From assembly GCA_019973155.2 (NCBI GenBank), contig BPQB01000002.1, positions 682,001-746,000 on the forward strand: a stretch of DNA of 64,000 nt, in the 5' to 3' direction. This DNA comes from Phanerochaete sordida. Lineage: Eukaryota > Basidiomycota > Agaricomycetes > Polyporales > Phanerochaetaceae. Within the stretch, counting starts at the first letter, position 1; each line of letters begins with the position of its first letter. The position numbers and the translations under genes were made by a program. The notes under the pieces were generated by a model. That model was not told where the DNA came from, did no database searches, and saw only the letters and a list, made by a program, of their open reading frames with translations. Shown piece by piece: positions 11,386 to 23,910 of this stretch.

Positions 11386-12706
11386 TTATAGCAACAGCAG
11401 ACGCGACTCAGAGAGGAATGCGGTAGCCACCTTCGAATCGGGGACGTCGCAGCCAACCTTCAGCAGCCAGTCTGCCCTCAACGTCTCGCGCCTGCATGAA
11501 AGACTGTTCCCAGCTCCCATGCATACGCCACCTGCGCAGGGAGTTTGTGGGGCAACAGAAAGACCGAAGGGTACGGCAGATGGATCTGGCAGGCAGCCAT
11601 GCGCCGAAGACACGGAGAGGAAGGGAAGTGTTGTAGGAGACGACGCAAAGTCGAAGATACGGAGACATTGGGGCGTGGATAAATGTGGCGCGAGGAAAGC
11701 AAGGATATCCTGTTTGAGTTCGAGGGGAAGCTCGGGGTACCCGCGAGCAGATGCGTTTGTCGATGCTTGAATATTTTCTCGCGGCCGACTCCCTCGCAAC
11801 AGGAGGATTCGGGAAGCGCGAAGCAACGTTCGCGCTTCCTTCGATACGGTGTTAATGAGGATGTTGTTCCTCGTCTCAATCAGCCTCTTGGTCACATAGT
11901 CGACCTCTTCCGTATTGGCAAAGAGCTCTACCGTTCGAAGCGAGTAGTTGTCTTCCATCGCTTTCAGGATAGCTTTGACACCGGATTGTCCGAGGAAGTT
12001 ACCGCTCAGACTGAGGCGGTAGAGTCGACAATGAGGAGAGACAATGAAGTCACAGATCGCCGATGTAGACTGCTCAGTCAAGCCGGTCATGGATACGCGT
12101 AGGGCCTTGAGATGAGGATTGTTGAGGCGCGAGAGTAGGCGAGGAACGAATAGGTCTCCGTGAGGTACGTTGTTGAAGACGAGGTCCTGCAGTCTTGAGC
12201 TGTTGACTGCATTGGCAAAGGCCAGCAGGAGGTCTTCGCTCCATCGAGGTTCGTTCTATCAAAGTCTAAGAACTGTGTGCATTTGGCAGAAAACAGCTTG
12301 CAGCTACCTTCGTCAAGGTAAGGACCTTCAGCCTGCGATTCTTCTGCAAGTAATCGCTGATTGCTGCTAGTCCCTTTTCCCCGATGCCATTGTCGCTGAC
12401 ATCAATATCGGTTATCTGACGCCAATAATTTCTCCCAGACGAGCAAAGCCAGCGAAAGAGTTCTGTGGCACCTTCATCTCCGAGCTTGTGATGAGGTAAG
12501 CTTAGCGTTGTGACGGCCGCCCTGTGTGAGATGGCCTCGCAAACTCGCTGTGCACCTGCGACACTTGTCAGTTGCAAATCACCGGAGAAGATCGCGGCTA
12601 CTTCACCTGAAAGGCCGTAAAGTTTCTCTTCCCACGGAAAATGGACGGTGGGCGACTTGTCCTGTTCGCCTTTGCTTCGCAGCGATGTAGGCACAACTGA
12701 GCTCAT
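11386..12706 (-). CDS. RNI-like leucine-rich repeat protein
   Basis: Start at 12706 (MSSVVPTSLRSKGEQ). Leucine-rich repeats of ribonuclease-inhibitor type include VTTLSLPHHKLGDEGATELF, ITDIDVSDNGIGEKGLAAI, LQDLVFNNVPHGD and YRLSLSGNFLGQSGVKAIL. An intron near 12263-12312 follows KVLTLTK. The C-terminal third has LPLELKQDILAFLAPHLS, a helical segment like those of fungal RNI proteins. It ends with CMGAGNSLSCRRE and RADWLLKVGCD, a Cys-containing tail I associate with this basidiomycete family. About 440 residues. Probably a protein-interaction scaffold. The partner is unknown. All three frames are open near the 3' end; I chose the one matching the family tail. Confidence 0.75.
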
Positions 12707-13021
12707 CTCGAGTTACAGTAGGCCTATTATAGCAGCGTAGGCAACGTTTTGATCAAGCCTTATCTCTCGAGAGGCTGAAGCGACTTACTACTGTAACCGG
12801 GTCTGGTGAGCGTGGAAGGAGAAGAGTGGAGGCGCTTAGTAAGCGAGGAGGAGAACTACATGACCTTCCCAAAAGGGATAGGGCCGTGAGAAATCAAAGT
12901 CCGACGCAGAGACCGACGAATGGCGGCTCAGGGGAAAACAGACTCCGTCGACTCTTCTCACTGTGACCACCACCACTTCCTTCCGCCCTCAGCACGCTCT
13001 GCGGCCGCCTAGTCTTCATCC
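12707..13021. other. Divergent promoter region
   Basis: Spacer between the RNI-like gene (minus) and the RRM gene (plus). No distinct element is visible. Confidence 0.4.
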
Positions 13022-15332
13022 ATGGATGTCGAAATGAACATGAAGGACGAGATGGAAGACAAGGACGCCCTTCGCGAACGCGAAAGAGAGAGGGAGAGGG
13101 ATGTTGACCGCGACCGGGACAGAAGGGACAGGCGCGATCGAGACCCGAAGGATAGAGAGAGGGACCGTGACAAGGAGAGGCGCGACTCCGGTACGCGCGA
13201 AAGTATGCGTCACTCTGGTCCATGCAAAGCTTATTTTTCGTCAGCTGTAGCACGCCGTCGGAGTGACCACTGGGAGCCTGAGGAACGTCGGAACGGCGAT
13301 GTGGGTACCATACAGGTCATCAGCTGAGTACTGTCGCGGTGGAACTCATGGGTAATCTGTGTACAGCGTCGCAGGCGGTCAAGGTCGAGGTCCCGCTCCC
13401 GCTCCCGGAAACGTTCTGCTTCTCCCCGTAGACGTTCGCGTCGTTCGCGCTCGCGCTCCAAGTCTCCTCGCTCTCGTACTCGCTCACGCAGCCGCGACCG
13501 CCGCGCCGCCGATTCATTTGCACGCTCGCTCGGAGGCCCAATGAACGCGCCACACGAAGAGGCGAGCGAGTTCGCCAAAGTTAGCAAGCGCGAAAACCGG
13601 GTCTACGTCGGCAACCTCAGCTACGACGTCAAGTACAGGGACCTGATGGAATTCATGAGGGGAGGTGGGTTGGGGAATCTCAGATTAGTTTTTTGGTGTG
13701 CTCGAGAGGGGAGACGAGACGCAGCGGACGGTGCAGCGAAAAGGTCACGCGGACAGAGTCGTCGTCGCTCAGGCGCAGGAGTTGCTGGGGGATTTCCGGT
13801 TTTGATTGATGGATGGCGAGAGTGAGGAACGGTTATTGATGGGAGCTTTTCTTTGGGACATTAGCTGGTGAGGTACTTTTCGCCGAAGTGCTTGTCACGC
13901 CGACAGGTATCTCGAAGGGATGCGGGTACGTGATTCACACGGTCCGGTACCTGACGAAAAGAGCTCACGTTTTCCTGCAGAATCGTCGAGTTTGCTTCCC
14001 AGGAGGACGCGCAGCGTGCTATCCGCGAGCTTTCCGAGCAGCCTCTGCTTGGTCGCCCGGTTTTCATCCGCGAGGTCAGCACCTACGGTCGGCCATATTC
14101 TCCCTCGTACTGAACGCTCGACAGGACCGTGAAAACGAGTCACGTTTTGGTGCCACTCCCGTCCCAGGTAAGATTGGCATGGCGATGGCCGGACAGGGTC
14201 TGCACGCCGCGCCCCCTCCGCGTCCGCCCCACCACAACCACTTTTCCGCTGGTTCCAACCCCGGGAACCAGCTGTACGTGGGCAATGTAAGTCCGTGTCA
14301 CTTTTTTAAGTGACCTGAACGGTAACAATGCTCCGTGCAGTTGCCCTATCAGGCGGGATGGCAGGACCTTAAGGACCTGTTCCGCTCAGCTGGCAACATC
14401 ATCCGCGCCGACATAAACATCGGTGCTGATGGCCGACCCAAGGGGTCTGGCACGGTCATCTTCGAGACGGCGAAGGATGCCCAACAAGCCATTGGTGCGT
14501 GCAAAGCGTTCTTGTAAATTCATGTGTTGTGCTGATATCGCAAAGGCATGTACAATGGCTTTGAGTGGTACGGACGTACCCTCGAAGTCCGGGAGGTGAG
14601 CTCGAAAACCACGATGATGTCACTTTAGTCTAACAACATCTGCAGGACCGCTACGCCGGCCTTTCGGGCCCAGGTGCCTACCGCGGCGGTCTCAGAGGTG
14701 GACTTCGCGGCGGCCTCCGTGGTGCGGGAGGTTTCCGTGGAAGCTTCAGAGGCAGCTTCCGCGGCGGGTACCCCGGAGCGCCAGGCGCAGGCACCGGCCG
14801 CGACTTCTCTGACAACCTCTACGCCGACTACTCCGGACCCGACCAGGCGACTGGCGGCATGCACGCGTATGGCGGCCAGGGCTTTGCTGCTGCTGGAGGA
14901 TACGCGCCTGGCTTTGATGCTGAGCCCAGCCAGCAGATCATGGTCCGCAACGTGAGTAGCGTGGCTTAGGTGCAATTGGGTCCAGATTTTAACATGTGCA
15001 TATAGCTGCCGTGGTCCACGGCGAACGAGGACCTTGTCGAGTTGTTCGAGACCACAGGCCAGGTCGAGCTTGCCGAAATCCTCTTCGAGGGTGCGCGTTC
15101 GAAGGGCTGTGGTGTCGTTCAGTTCGCCCAGGTTGCCGAGGCTGAGACTGCAATTGGTGAGCTGGATTCTCCACGCGAGTTCTCGTCACGCCTGACTTCG
15201 CTTTCAGCCAAGTTCCAGCAGTACATGTACGGCGGCCGGCCATTGGACGTCCGTTTCAACGACCGCTGGCACACATTCACGCCGAGCGCCGCCAAGGGCG
15301 GGCAGGCTGCGCCGATGCAGACCGAGGCCTGA
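13022..15332 (+). CDS. Gbp2/Hrb1-like SR-type RNA-binding protein with three RRMs
   Basis: Nuclear mRNA-binding protein of the Gbp2/Hrb1 type, which accompanies spliced or TREX-bound mRNA. Start at 13022 (MDVEMNMKDEMEDKDAL). The N-terminus is an Arg/Asp/Glu repeat followed, across two introns and a small exon (HWEPEERRNGD), by an RS-rich block. RRM1 begins NRVYVGNLSYDVKYRDL. RRM2 begins NQLYVGNLPYQAGWQDL with RNP1-like KGSGTVIF. A Gly/Arg-rich FRGS/GG linker follows. RRM3 begins QIMVRNLPWSTANEDL with KGCGVVQF and ends RPLDVRFNDRWHTF. Stop at 15332. Many short introns. The three-RRM layout with an N-terminal RS region fits Gbp2 better than other SR proteins. Confidence 0.87.
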
Positions 15333-16927
15333 GCCGACCCCTCCTTTCTTGCTCCCTGTACAACACACTCGTGCCACCGCTCATGTCTTGCTGTTTATGC
15401 CGAATATCCCAAAAGCCGATACGCTACGCGCTTCACCTAAACCATACGATACATACCGCGGGGCGCTCGCCCTATGTCGCTTGTCATTGTCGTCTTTCCC
15501 AGGGCTGTAGATGTACGTTAGGGTGTCGTTGATATATGCTCGCTGTATGCTCAGCCCGACAGTCGATGATGCGATGACTACGAGGACAGATAGACATGGT
15601 GGGGTGGGTGATAAGCGAACGGCCGTGCGCATGCTCTTCTATATGGGGGCCAGCAGCACTGACGTATCGACACGAAGTTCCATGCATCATAGCTCAAACA
15701 GATATTGGAGCATACCAGGGAAGTCCGCGGAGATAGAGTTCGCCTTTTCCTGACGACGGGCTCTTGCGCTGACGCTGCCTTATGTCACCGGCGACAGGGA
15801 GAAGCACGAAGTAAGCAGAGCTTCCAGGAATCCCTGAGAGACGATCCCCTCCTTTCGGGGCAAGGCTGCGGATGGGCAGGGTGGCGCTTCGGCACCGGTG
15901 GTAGTTGCGAAGGGAGGCCGTGCCCAAACGCAGGCAAGAGTGCGAGAGATCGTAGGACGCGATTGCCCATAGAAGCGCAGATTTGAGCTGCGAGTGAACG
16001 GACCGACGCGGGGCGTCGATCCCGGTGCCGTTCCTCTGCCTGCGCAAGGGAACGATTGGCGGTTCTCTCTATAGAGACGGCAGCTCTTCCTGAGCTTGAG
16101 CTTGGAGGTTTTCAGCTGCTGACGCACTCACCTCGGGTCAACGGATGTCGTCGCTCGACGGGAGCCCGCGATGGTCGCAGTAAGAACGTGAAATGCCCTG
16201 CGAAATACAAATTCGAGCTCGAGATTGCTGCAGCGTGCTCGGCCAGGCTGTCCAGGCCCTGTTGGCATCCTGGCACGGAATCTGCGGAGGGAGCGTGGTG
16301 AGAGCGTATCTGTCGCACCTGCCAGCATCGTGTACGGTAGCGGATGATGCAGATGTCGACTGTGCCCTGCTGGGACAGGGCCGACAGGTCTGCACGCACT
16401 GGCGACCCGGGAGAACGCTCTGGAGCAACGTTCGTCGGCGTGCGTTCACCTGGGTGCTCTAGACTGCTGTTAGTCTCTGAGACGTCTGCGACGCTCGCGC
16501 GCAGATCGTGGGCTGGCGCGGCGGAGGGCCAACGTGCTGCGATGGCGAATCGCGGGCGCGAGCCGGCACGGACAAACGCAAGAGATGGCAGCGGATGCGC
16601 GCGTCCTGGAGAGGATACGAGGACGTTTGTCGGCGTCGAGGAGAAAGGCCGAGGATGCGCCGCACGGCGAGCGTGCGCTGTGGGGGCGACCGAGGCCCGA
16701 CAGGCCCGACACGGCGGGCGGTGATTGGCTGGGACGGGGCGTGCCGATGACGTGTGTGGATACCCGGATTTCGGGGGTTGCCATTCCTGGATGGGTGCCC
16801 TGGTCGATGAACGTCCTGCTCGAGATTACAAAAGACCGTCTGCGCGACTTCCGCCTTTGACTGCATCCTTCTCCTCCTCGCCCGCCCCCCAGCCCGCCCC
16901 GCCGCCCCCCGCACAGCTCAGGGACCC
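15333..16927. other. Long intergenic region upstream of TPS2
   Basis: About 1.6 kb of GC-rich sequence. Several open frames exist on both strands but none has a recognisable domain or a consistent exon series. An inverted CCAAT box (attgg) occurs near 16723. I see no convincing gene. Confidence 0.4.
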
Positions 16928-19900
16928 ATGGACTCCTTCTCAGAACCAAATCGCCGCCAGGAGTTCTCCCTCCCCGAGGTCCGCGACCAGGTCCGCAGGC
17001 TTGAGGACGAGCACCGCGCCAAGGGCATCGAGCTCTCCGGCCGCATCATCCACGTAACGCACTACCTGCCCTTCGCCGCCTCGCTCAAGCCCGCCGGCAC
17101 CAGCGCGAACGGCCTCCAGCCGGGCATCCCCAGCCCGCCCCAGACCCCGCCCGCGAAGGCGAGCGACATCCCGCCGTCGCCCTCGACCGAGTCTGCGCCC
17201 GCCCAGCAACGCGCGAAGGCCGGCGACGAGCGATGGAACATCGCCGCGCGCTACGGGCACTCGGCGATGGTCTCTGGCATCACCTCGCTCACCGCGACTC
17301 ACGACCAGCTCTTCGTCGGCTGGACAGGGGATGTTTTCTCCGCACCGAACCAGGCCACCAGCAGCGGCGCGACTACGCCCGCCGTGCAGCCCGAGCCCGT
17401 CAAGATACCCACCAAGGACGTCTCGGACGCAGATAAGGAGGCCCTCGAACGCGTTGTCAACGCCCGGGGAACGAAGCTTCTCCTCAAGGACGACGCGATC
17501 TCGCAAGTGGAAGAGGAGGGCGAGCCGCGGCACAACATGGAGTACGTGCCCGTCTGGTTGGACGATAAGCAGGCGCACGGGCACTACGACGGCTACTGCA
17601 AACAGAGTGAGTCTTGCTTGCCCTGTACTTCTCCGCATCGTGCCGCTCCGCTTGCTCTTCATCTTTGCCATCGCTTTGCTCTTTTTCGCTCGTACCCGTC
17701 CCTCGCGTGCAGCTCTGGAGCATGGGATCATCTCCGCGCACATGCCAAAGCAGTATGCAGGCATTCACTTTCTCCTGACATCATCCTCGATGGTTAATCG
17801 TGCAACTCAATCTTCCCGATCTTCTCAATTCACCGCATGCTTTACTTCGCTTGTACCGCTCTGAACCGCCTGACTTGCCTTTCTCGCCACTCCCTCCCAT
17901 CAATCGCAGTCGTCATCCCCTTTAAGCTTGATGCACTCTCACTTTCCCCTCATGCTTGCCGTAACGGCCCTCCGCGTTCGCTCTGATATCGGTCCAATGC
18001 GGCTCCTTGACCGAAGATTACCCCGCACTCGCTTTTCCGCATCCCGCGATTCTGCCATCTTGAGCGCCAAGCATGCGAGCTAACCGTTCTTGCGCGCAGC
18101 TCTCTGGCCGCTGTTCCACTATCTCCTGTGGCAAGATGTCGCAACAGAGTACGCGAGCGCAGACAGCCATTGGGCACCGTACGTCGCGGTGAACGAGGCC
18201 TTCGCGGAGGCCGTCAAGCGGGTGTACAAGCCTGGCGATCTCATCTGGATACACGACTACCACTTGCTCCTGCTGCCTGGTCTCATTCGTCAAGCCTTGC
18301 CTGATGCTGCCATCGGCCTCTTTGTCCACACACCATTCCCGAGCAGCGAAGTGTTCCGGTAAGCCTATCTCTTGTATCTTCAGCTGGTGTGATATTGATC
18401 GTACATGCGACAGCTGTCTTCCCCGCCGCAAGGAAATCCTTGACGGCATGCTTGGAGCGAACCTGATCTGCTTCCAGACCTACTCTTACTCGCGCCACTT
18501 CGTGTCGACTTGTGTCCGTGTCTGCGGCTACGAGTCGACTTCTCGCGGAGGAATCGACGTCCAGGGACACGTCGCTAGCATCAGCTGGTGCCCTGTCGGT
18601 GTCGATGCTGAGCGCGTCAAGGGCGACCTCCAGCGTCCGGGCATGAAGCCCAAGCTCGATGCGCTCAGGGCGTTGTACGACGGCAAGAAGATCATCGTCG
18701 GTCGTGACAAGCTCGACGTTGTCAAGGGTGTCGTGCAGAAGGTAAGTTGATATGTGCCAGCTCAGGCTGTCCTGCGTACTGATTCCGATATCCTTCGTCA
18801 GCTTCGGGCGTTCGAGAAGCTGCTGCAAGATTACCCGCAGTGGGTCGGCAACGTCGTCCTCATCCAGGTCACGTCGCCCGCTCTCACTGACTCGCCGAAG
18901 CTCGAACGTCAGGTGTCTGAGTTGGTCGCTCACATCAATGGAGAGTATGGCTCGCTGGACTTCATCCCCGTTCACCACTAGTAAGTCTTCGCGTTTCATT
19001 CAGTAGTGCAAATGCTGATGGAAGCTTGCCTGAAGCCACCAAACAATCAAGAAGGACGAGTTCTACGCCCTCTTGAGCGTCGCCGACCTTGGTGTCATCA
19101 CTCCTCTTCGCGACGGTATGAACACGACCTCGATGGAATTCGTTGTCGCCCAGGATCGGACAAACAAGAGCCCACTCGTGCTCTCTGAGTTCATGGGTAT
19201 CTCCAGCAACATGACCGAGGCGCTCCAGATCAACCCATGGAACCTTGGCGAAGTCGCAGCAGCGATGCACCGCGGTCTGACGATGTCGCAGGAGGAGAAG
19301 CTTCAGCGCCACGAGAAGTTGTACAAGGTCGTCACCACGCACACGTCGCACACATGGGCAGCGAACCTAGCCAAGCTGCTTCTCGAGCAGCTCGGCAAGG
19401 TCAACCTCGCGAAGCAGACACCCTTCATCCCGAAGAACCAGCTCGAGGACCACTACCTGAAGGCGAAGAAGCGGCTGTTCCTCTTCGACTACGACGGCAC
19501 ACTCGCACCGATTGTCAAGGTGCCGAGCATGGCGACCCCGACCGAGAACACTCTCAAGGCGCTCACGCAGCTGGCAGAGGACCCGAAGAACGTCGTGTAC
19601 ATCATCTCGGGGCGCGACCAGGCGTTCCTCGAGCAGCACCTCGGCCACATCAAGGGCCTCGGCATGAGCGCTGAGCACGGTGGTTTCATCCGCGAGCCCG
19701 GCAGCAGCGTGTGGCGCAACTTCACCGAGAACCTCGATATGAGCTGGATGGGCGAGGTTCTCGAGATCTTCAAGTACTACACCGAGCGCACGACCGGCAG
19801 CCAGATCGAGGTCAAGAAGAGCTCTATCACGTGGCACTACCGCAGCAGTGATCCTGAGTGGGGGTGAGTGCCTACCCTTGTCGACGTTCGCGCAGAGGCT

Positions 19901-20466
19901 GATCCTCTTGTAGTCTCTTCCAGTGCAGGCAGTGCCAGGACCTGCTCGAGAACAACCTTGCGCGCAAGCGGCCGATAGAGGTGCTTGTCGGCAAGAAGAA
20001 CCTCGAGGTGCGCCCGATCGCAGTCAACAAGGGCGAGATCGTCAAGCGGATATTGTACTACAACCCCGACGCCGAGTTCATCTTCTGCGCGGGTGACGAC
20101 AAGGTTCGTTGACCTGTCTCTCGACAACGTGCTCGAACTGACCATCCCCCGCAGACGGACGAGGACATGTTCCGCGCGCTGCTCCTGTTCCAGAACCCGT
20201 CCTCGCCTACATCGCCCGTCGCCGCCTCGCCGTCGTCGTCCAAGGTCGTGATGGAGCCGCCGCTGTCGGTGACGCTGCTCGCGGGAAAGGACGGCGCGAC
20301 GTTCGAGCCGCGCGAACTCGCGATCGAGCGCGACGCGGTGTTCACCACCGCCGTCGGGCACAGCAGCAAGCGCACGCTCGCGGTGTGGCACGTCACGACG
20401 CCCGAGGAGGTCGTCGACCACATGCTGCACCTCATCGGCACGCAGGACGCGCGGAGCAGCCTATAG
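16928..20466 (+). CDS. TPS2: Trehalose-6-phosphate phosphatase (TPS2-type, GT20 plus TPP domains)
   Basis: Converts trehalose-6-phosphate to trehalose in the cytosolic trehalose synthase complex. Start at 16928 (MDSFSEPNRRQEFSLPE). The N-terminal region includes RIIHVTHYLPF. The GT20-like domain follows: RYGHSAMVSGITSL, TLWPLFHYLLWQ, LIWIHDYHLLLLPGLIR, GLFVHTPFPSSEVFR, GRDKLDVVKGVVQKL and LGVITPLRDGMN. The C-terminal HAD phosphatase has FLFDYDGTLAP (nucleophile DxD), YIISGRD, MSAEHGGF and GDDKTDEDMF. It ends TQDARSSL at 20466. The first intron is unusually long (17607-18099, 493 nt); the others are about 50 nt. The GT20 half of Tps2 proteins is thought to be non-catalytic, and the phosphatase motifs here are intact. 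Length is about 900 residues, as expected. Confidence 0.95.
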
Positions 20467-21511
20467 CGGCGGCGCCCAGTGAGGTTTGTGCGACTAGGAT
20501 AGAAGACTAAAAGAGGAGAATACCAACGCCCCCATGTACTTTTACGCGCATATACGTATTGTAGAGTGTCCTTTTTATTCATGCTGCTAGTTATTTCTTC
20601 GCATCGTTTGGGCACGTCGGCTTAGTATGGAATACAAACACGGTATAATATACACCATCTCCACCTGCTGTGCCTTCGGATGCCTTGCAAGGTTGAGTCT
20701 CTGCACATCGACATTTCGCACCGCTGGCGCCTGTTCTGAGCCTTCGTCTCTTGCTCCCGACCATCACCCTCGTATAATGCTCCAAGTCCCAATGCTTGCA
20801 TGCCCAGGTTGGGGCTTTCGAGCACCTACCTTTACTCAACTTCCGGGCTCCCAACTGCCAGTAAATCTTCACATGGCCCGAAAGGCTACTTGCGTTGAAA
20901 GTGCTAGCTCCGCAAAGCAGGTCCAACTGAACGCCTCAATTGTGCACCATGTGCGTCTCTGGGAGATGCGTTGCCTTCGGTATGCCGCTGACACTTGTCT
21001 CAGGGTACAGATATCTCACGCGCCGTGGTCGTGCCGACTAGCTTCACAATAGCGACTGCCAGCCAGTATCCACGACGTCGGCGCGCTGCGTCTGCAGAGT
21101 GGCTCGTCTACCGCAAGGCATGTGCGGTGAGAGAGTCTAGAGCACGGCATTGTGCTTCAGAGACATTTTTTGCTTACTTGGGGCTGGAACACAGTGGGCC
21201 TCGACTCCGTTGTTCTGGGCATTCCAGAAACTCATGTGTCGGGCTGCAGAGGCTGTACTGAAAGGCCTAGAAGAAGGCTGACCACGTTCTCTACCACGGT
21301 GTCGGCTCATGGAAGCTTTACTCGGGCGTAACAATCACATAGCACCCTCCTCGGAAGAGGCAGCACAGGTGCAGGGCAGGCGCGCGCCACGATGAGGCTA
21401 TTCACAGCGCCTCGAAACCGGCATGTACAAATATCGTCGCAACAGGCGCAGGCTGCGCCGTGGTGACCCGCTCGCTGCTGTTCCCTTCCACTGACCAACA
21501 TATCCTGCGCG
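20467..21511. other. Intergenic; its right part is the promoter copy of a tandem duplication
   Basis: TPS2 3' flank, then a promoter region. From about 21146 the sequence resembles 23492 onward (shared ggcattg[ct]gc[ct]tcag and gttctgggc). It is therefore part of the duplication listed separately. No gene seen. Confidence 0.5.
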
Positions 21512-22140
21512 ATGCTGTTTCCGCACCGAGCGAGAGCGCACGCAGCCACCTACACCGATGTTGCCGCCGAAGATTGCTCTGCAGAGGCCCATCTCCCGGT
21601 GCCGGCCACTGCGGGGTACGTGCGCGGGCCTCCGCGTGTTACCTGGTACCGAACCATCGTGACGGTCTCTGTCCTTGGCCTCGGCACCTGGAAGACCGTG
21701 GCTTCTGTGCAAGGCGCCGCGATTATTTCCAACGCGCTTGACTGGATTGTCGGAGTTGCCCTCGCTGTCCTGTAAGTCATTTCTTCTGCAGGCGGCCCTC
21801 CGGCCTCGCTAATGCTATGTAGATACTTTTGGCTGGGCGAATGCGAAGACGCCGTTTCCCTCCGGTGGCTGTTTCGCCGAAGCGTTGTCGCAGATGTTCG
21901 AGATATCAGCCAGCTTAGCGTTGAGGCCTTCACGAGCAGTACGTGGCCTCCGTTGTGGGTGGGATACCTCTCCACTGGTAGCTTACCATATGCTTCTAGC
22001 ACGACAGATTGTGAGCGGTAGATGGCAGCTCCTAGTGGCCGTCTACGTAGGCGATCGGCCTCAGCACGAAGAGCAGACCATCATCCTCAAGCTGGACGAC
22101 GAATCGAACACCCTAGATCCTCATCCTTCGGTACGTGCTA
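21146..22140 (+). repeat. Tandem duplication, copy 1
   Basis: Promoter plus first exons of the hypothetical gene at 21512. It matches 23492-24490 with a spacing of about 2.35 kb. Both the non-coding leader (for example aactcatg[gt]gtcgg) and the coding part (VTWYRTIVTVS...GTWKTVASVQ) are shared. Similarity fades after the exon ending DPHPS. Confidence 0.7.
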
Positions 22141-23460
22141 GTCGTCGCTAATATCAGTGCTTCAGTTGAATGTTGTACTGCAGAAGCCGCTCTCCAGACT
22201 GCCGACAGAAATTCTATTTGCTGTGGCCTTGGAGCTTGTGGTGGATTACGTCGAGAGTGCCCTAGCGGGACCCGCCTTATCCGCAAGAACATGGGTGCGC
22301 ACGCTCTCCTCGCATAGCTGGTAGTCAATATTATACTGAACCGATGGTCATGAGGTAGGATAACGCTTCGCATGCAAAGCAAAACCCGATCGCGGCTCTT
22401 CTCATGGTTTCTTTCGAAGTGAGAGAAGTCACGCTCAAGGTCACAGCGCAAGCTCTGGCCATTGATTTCGTCCCGGACGGACTTGGCAGGTATGCTCAGC
22501 CAGAATGATTTATGGTTTCCGCCTGACCTCTACCTAGGCTGACCATGCGGCCATGGGCAAGGATCAAGGAGATCCAGTCACTACGCTACAAGGAGCCAGG
22601 GGAGGGAACGCGTTGCGAAAACCTGACAAGATTCGAGCGATCACCGCTGATACATACATATGCTGCCATGTATCTGGCTCAGCGTGAGCTACAGGTCGCA
22701 GCCGATCTCTCCGCTCAGCTGCAGCGACTGCCAGAGAGTTTGGACTGTGCCCACGCATTCCGTTCGGGCCAGCCAGACGAACTGGAGAAGGCCGCCGAAT
22801 GCCCTCTGTGGCGGTCATTCCAAAACCACATCAATCATGCGAAGGCCTTGACGAGCATCGCTAGGAAAGCTTCTTCACAGTTCCTTACACTCAAGCTGAT
22901 ACCTTCGGTCTGGACGGATGATGTCATTCATATCCTCTCCGCTATGGCAACCACTGCACCCTCGGTGTCGCGGCTAACTCCACCGGAAGCAGTGTCAGGC
23001 GTATTGGATCATTATATCCTACATGTCAAGGGAAATGTTGACTACGATGGGTGGCTGCGTCGCGTAAGTACCCAGCGATCTCTGGGATATATAACTGCTA
23101 AACTCGTGCCATACAGTCTCTGGACGCCCTGCAGGACTTGATGGAGGAGGTGCGCCAGTGCGGGCTGTCAACCAGCGCATCTAAACGACTACTGGCCAAG
23201 AACACTGTGAGCGGAGATCGTCACTACCGCTGTCATGGCGCTAACACTTGTCATACTAGTACGAAAGAGGTCGGAAGTCTCTGCAGGAGCTGACGGCCTT
23301 CCGGCTGCCCAGCATCATGGAATATTACTTCGGAGATCAATACTCGCAGATCGTGGGTATCGCGCAGGATCTGCATGCGCAGCATCAACCATACTCGTGG
23401 GGTTGGGAGAGATACGAGGAGTGTAGTGGAGATATCCTGACGGAGCTCTTCTGTGCTTGA
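21512..23460 (+). CDS. Hypothetical membrane-module protein, tandem paralogue 1
   Basis: I do not recognise a named family. Start at 21512 (MLFPHRARAHAATYTD). After about 40 residues comes VTWYRTIVTVSVLGLGTWK and the hydrophobic IISNALDWIVGVALAVLYFW. A GRWQLLVAVYVGDRPQ segment follows. These parts are shared with the gene at 23911. The downstream part is unique. It has LSRLPTEILFAVALELVVDY, which resembles an F-box start, then NPIAALLMVSFEVREVTLKV and PWARIKEIQSLRYKEPGEG. A helical region rich in Leu/Gln follows, then LPSIMEYYFGDQYSQIV and the end ELFCA at 23460. About seven introns, all with good GT-AG sites. Function unknown. Confidence 0.6.
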
Positions 23461-23910
23461 GCTTTGCCAGTGCAGATCGTGGACAAGACATGGCATTGCG
23501 CCTCAGTCTCGCTGCTACCTGCGTAATCCCAACTGAAATAATTACGTCTCGACTTCACACAGTTCTGGGCGTTCTGGGAACTCATGGGTCGGATCGCGGA
23601 GGCTATGTCATTGACTCGGAGGAGAAGGTCGCATGGGTCCTCCCGATCGACCCATCAGAGCCTTACCCAAAAATCACATTATGCACTTTCGCCGGAAGGG
23701 CCAGCGCAGCTGCAGGCGCGCGCCACAGCGAGGCTGTGAACGCTCACATGCTCGCAGTGCCTCGATGGACACATACAAGTAGCATCGCAGCGGAGATAGA
23801 CCTGCACTGCGGCGATCCTCTCTTACGCCCCGCTCTAGCTCGCCAGGATTTTCTGCGACAGCCCACTTACACACTCGGGGTCGAGACGCGCAAACTTGCC
23901 ACCTGTGGAC
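23461..23910. other. Leader of paralogue 2, duplicated from paralogue 1
   Basis: The 450 bp upstream of the ATG at 23911 match the leader of the gene at 21512 in several blocks, so the promoter was duplicated with the gene. Confidence 0.55.

Noticed and set aside
15694..16399. Minus-strand open frames upstream of TPS2
   Set aside because: Composition and lack of motifs or consistent splice sites suggest non-coding GC-rich sequence.
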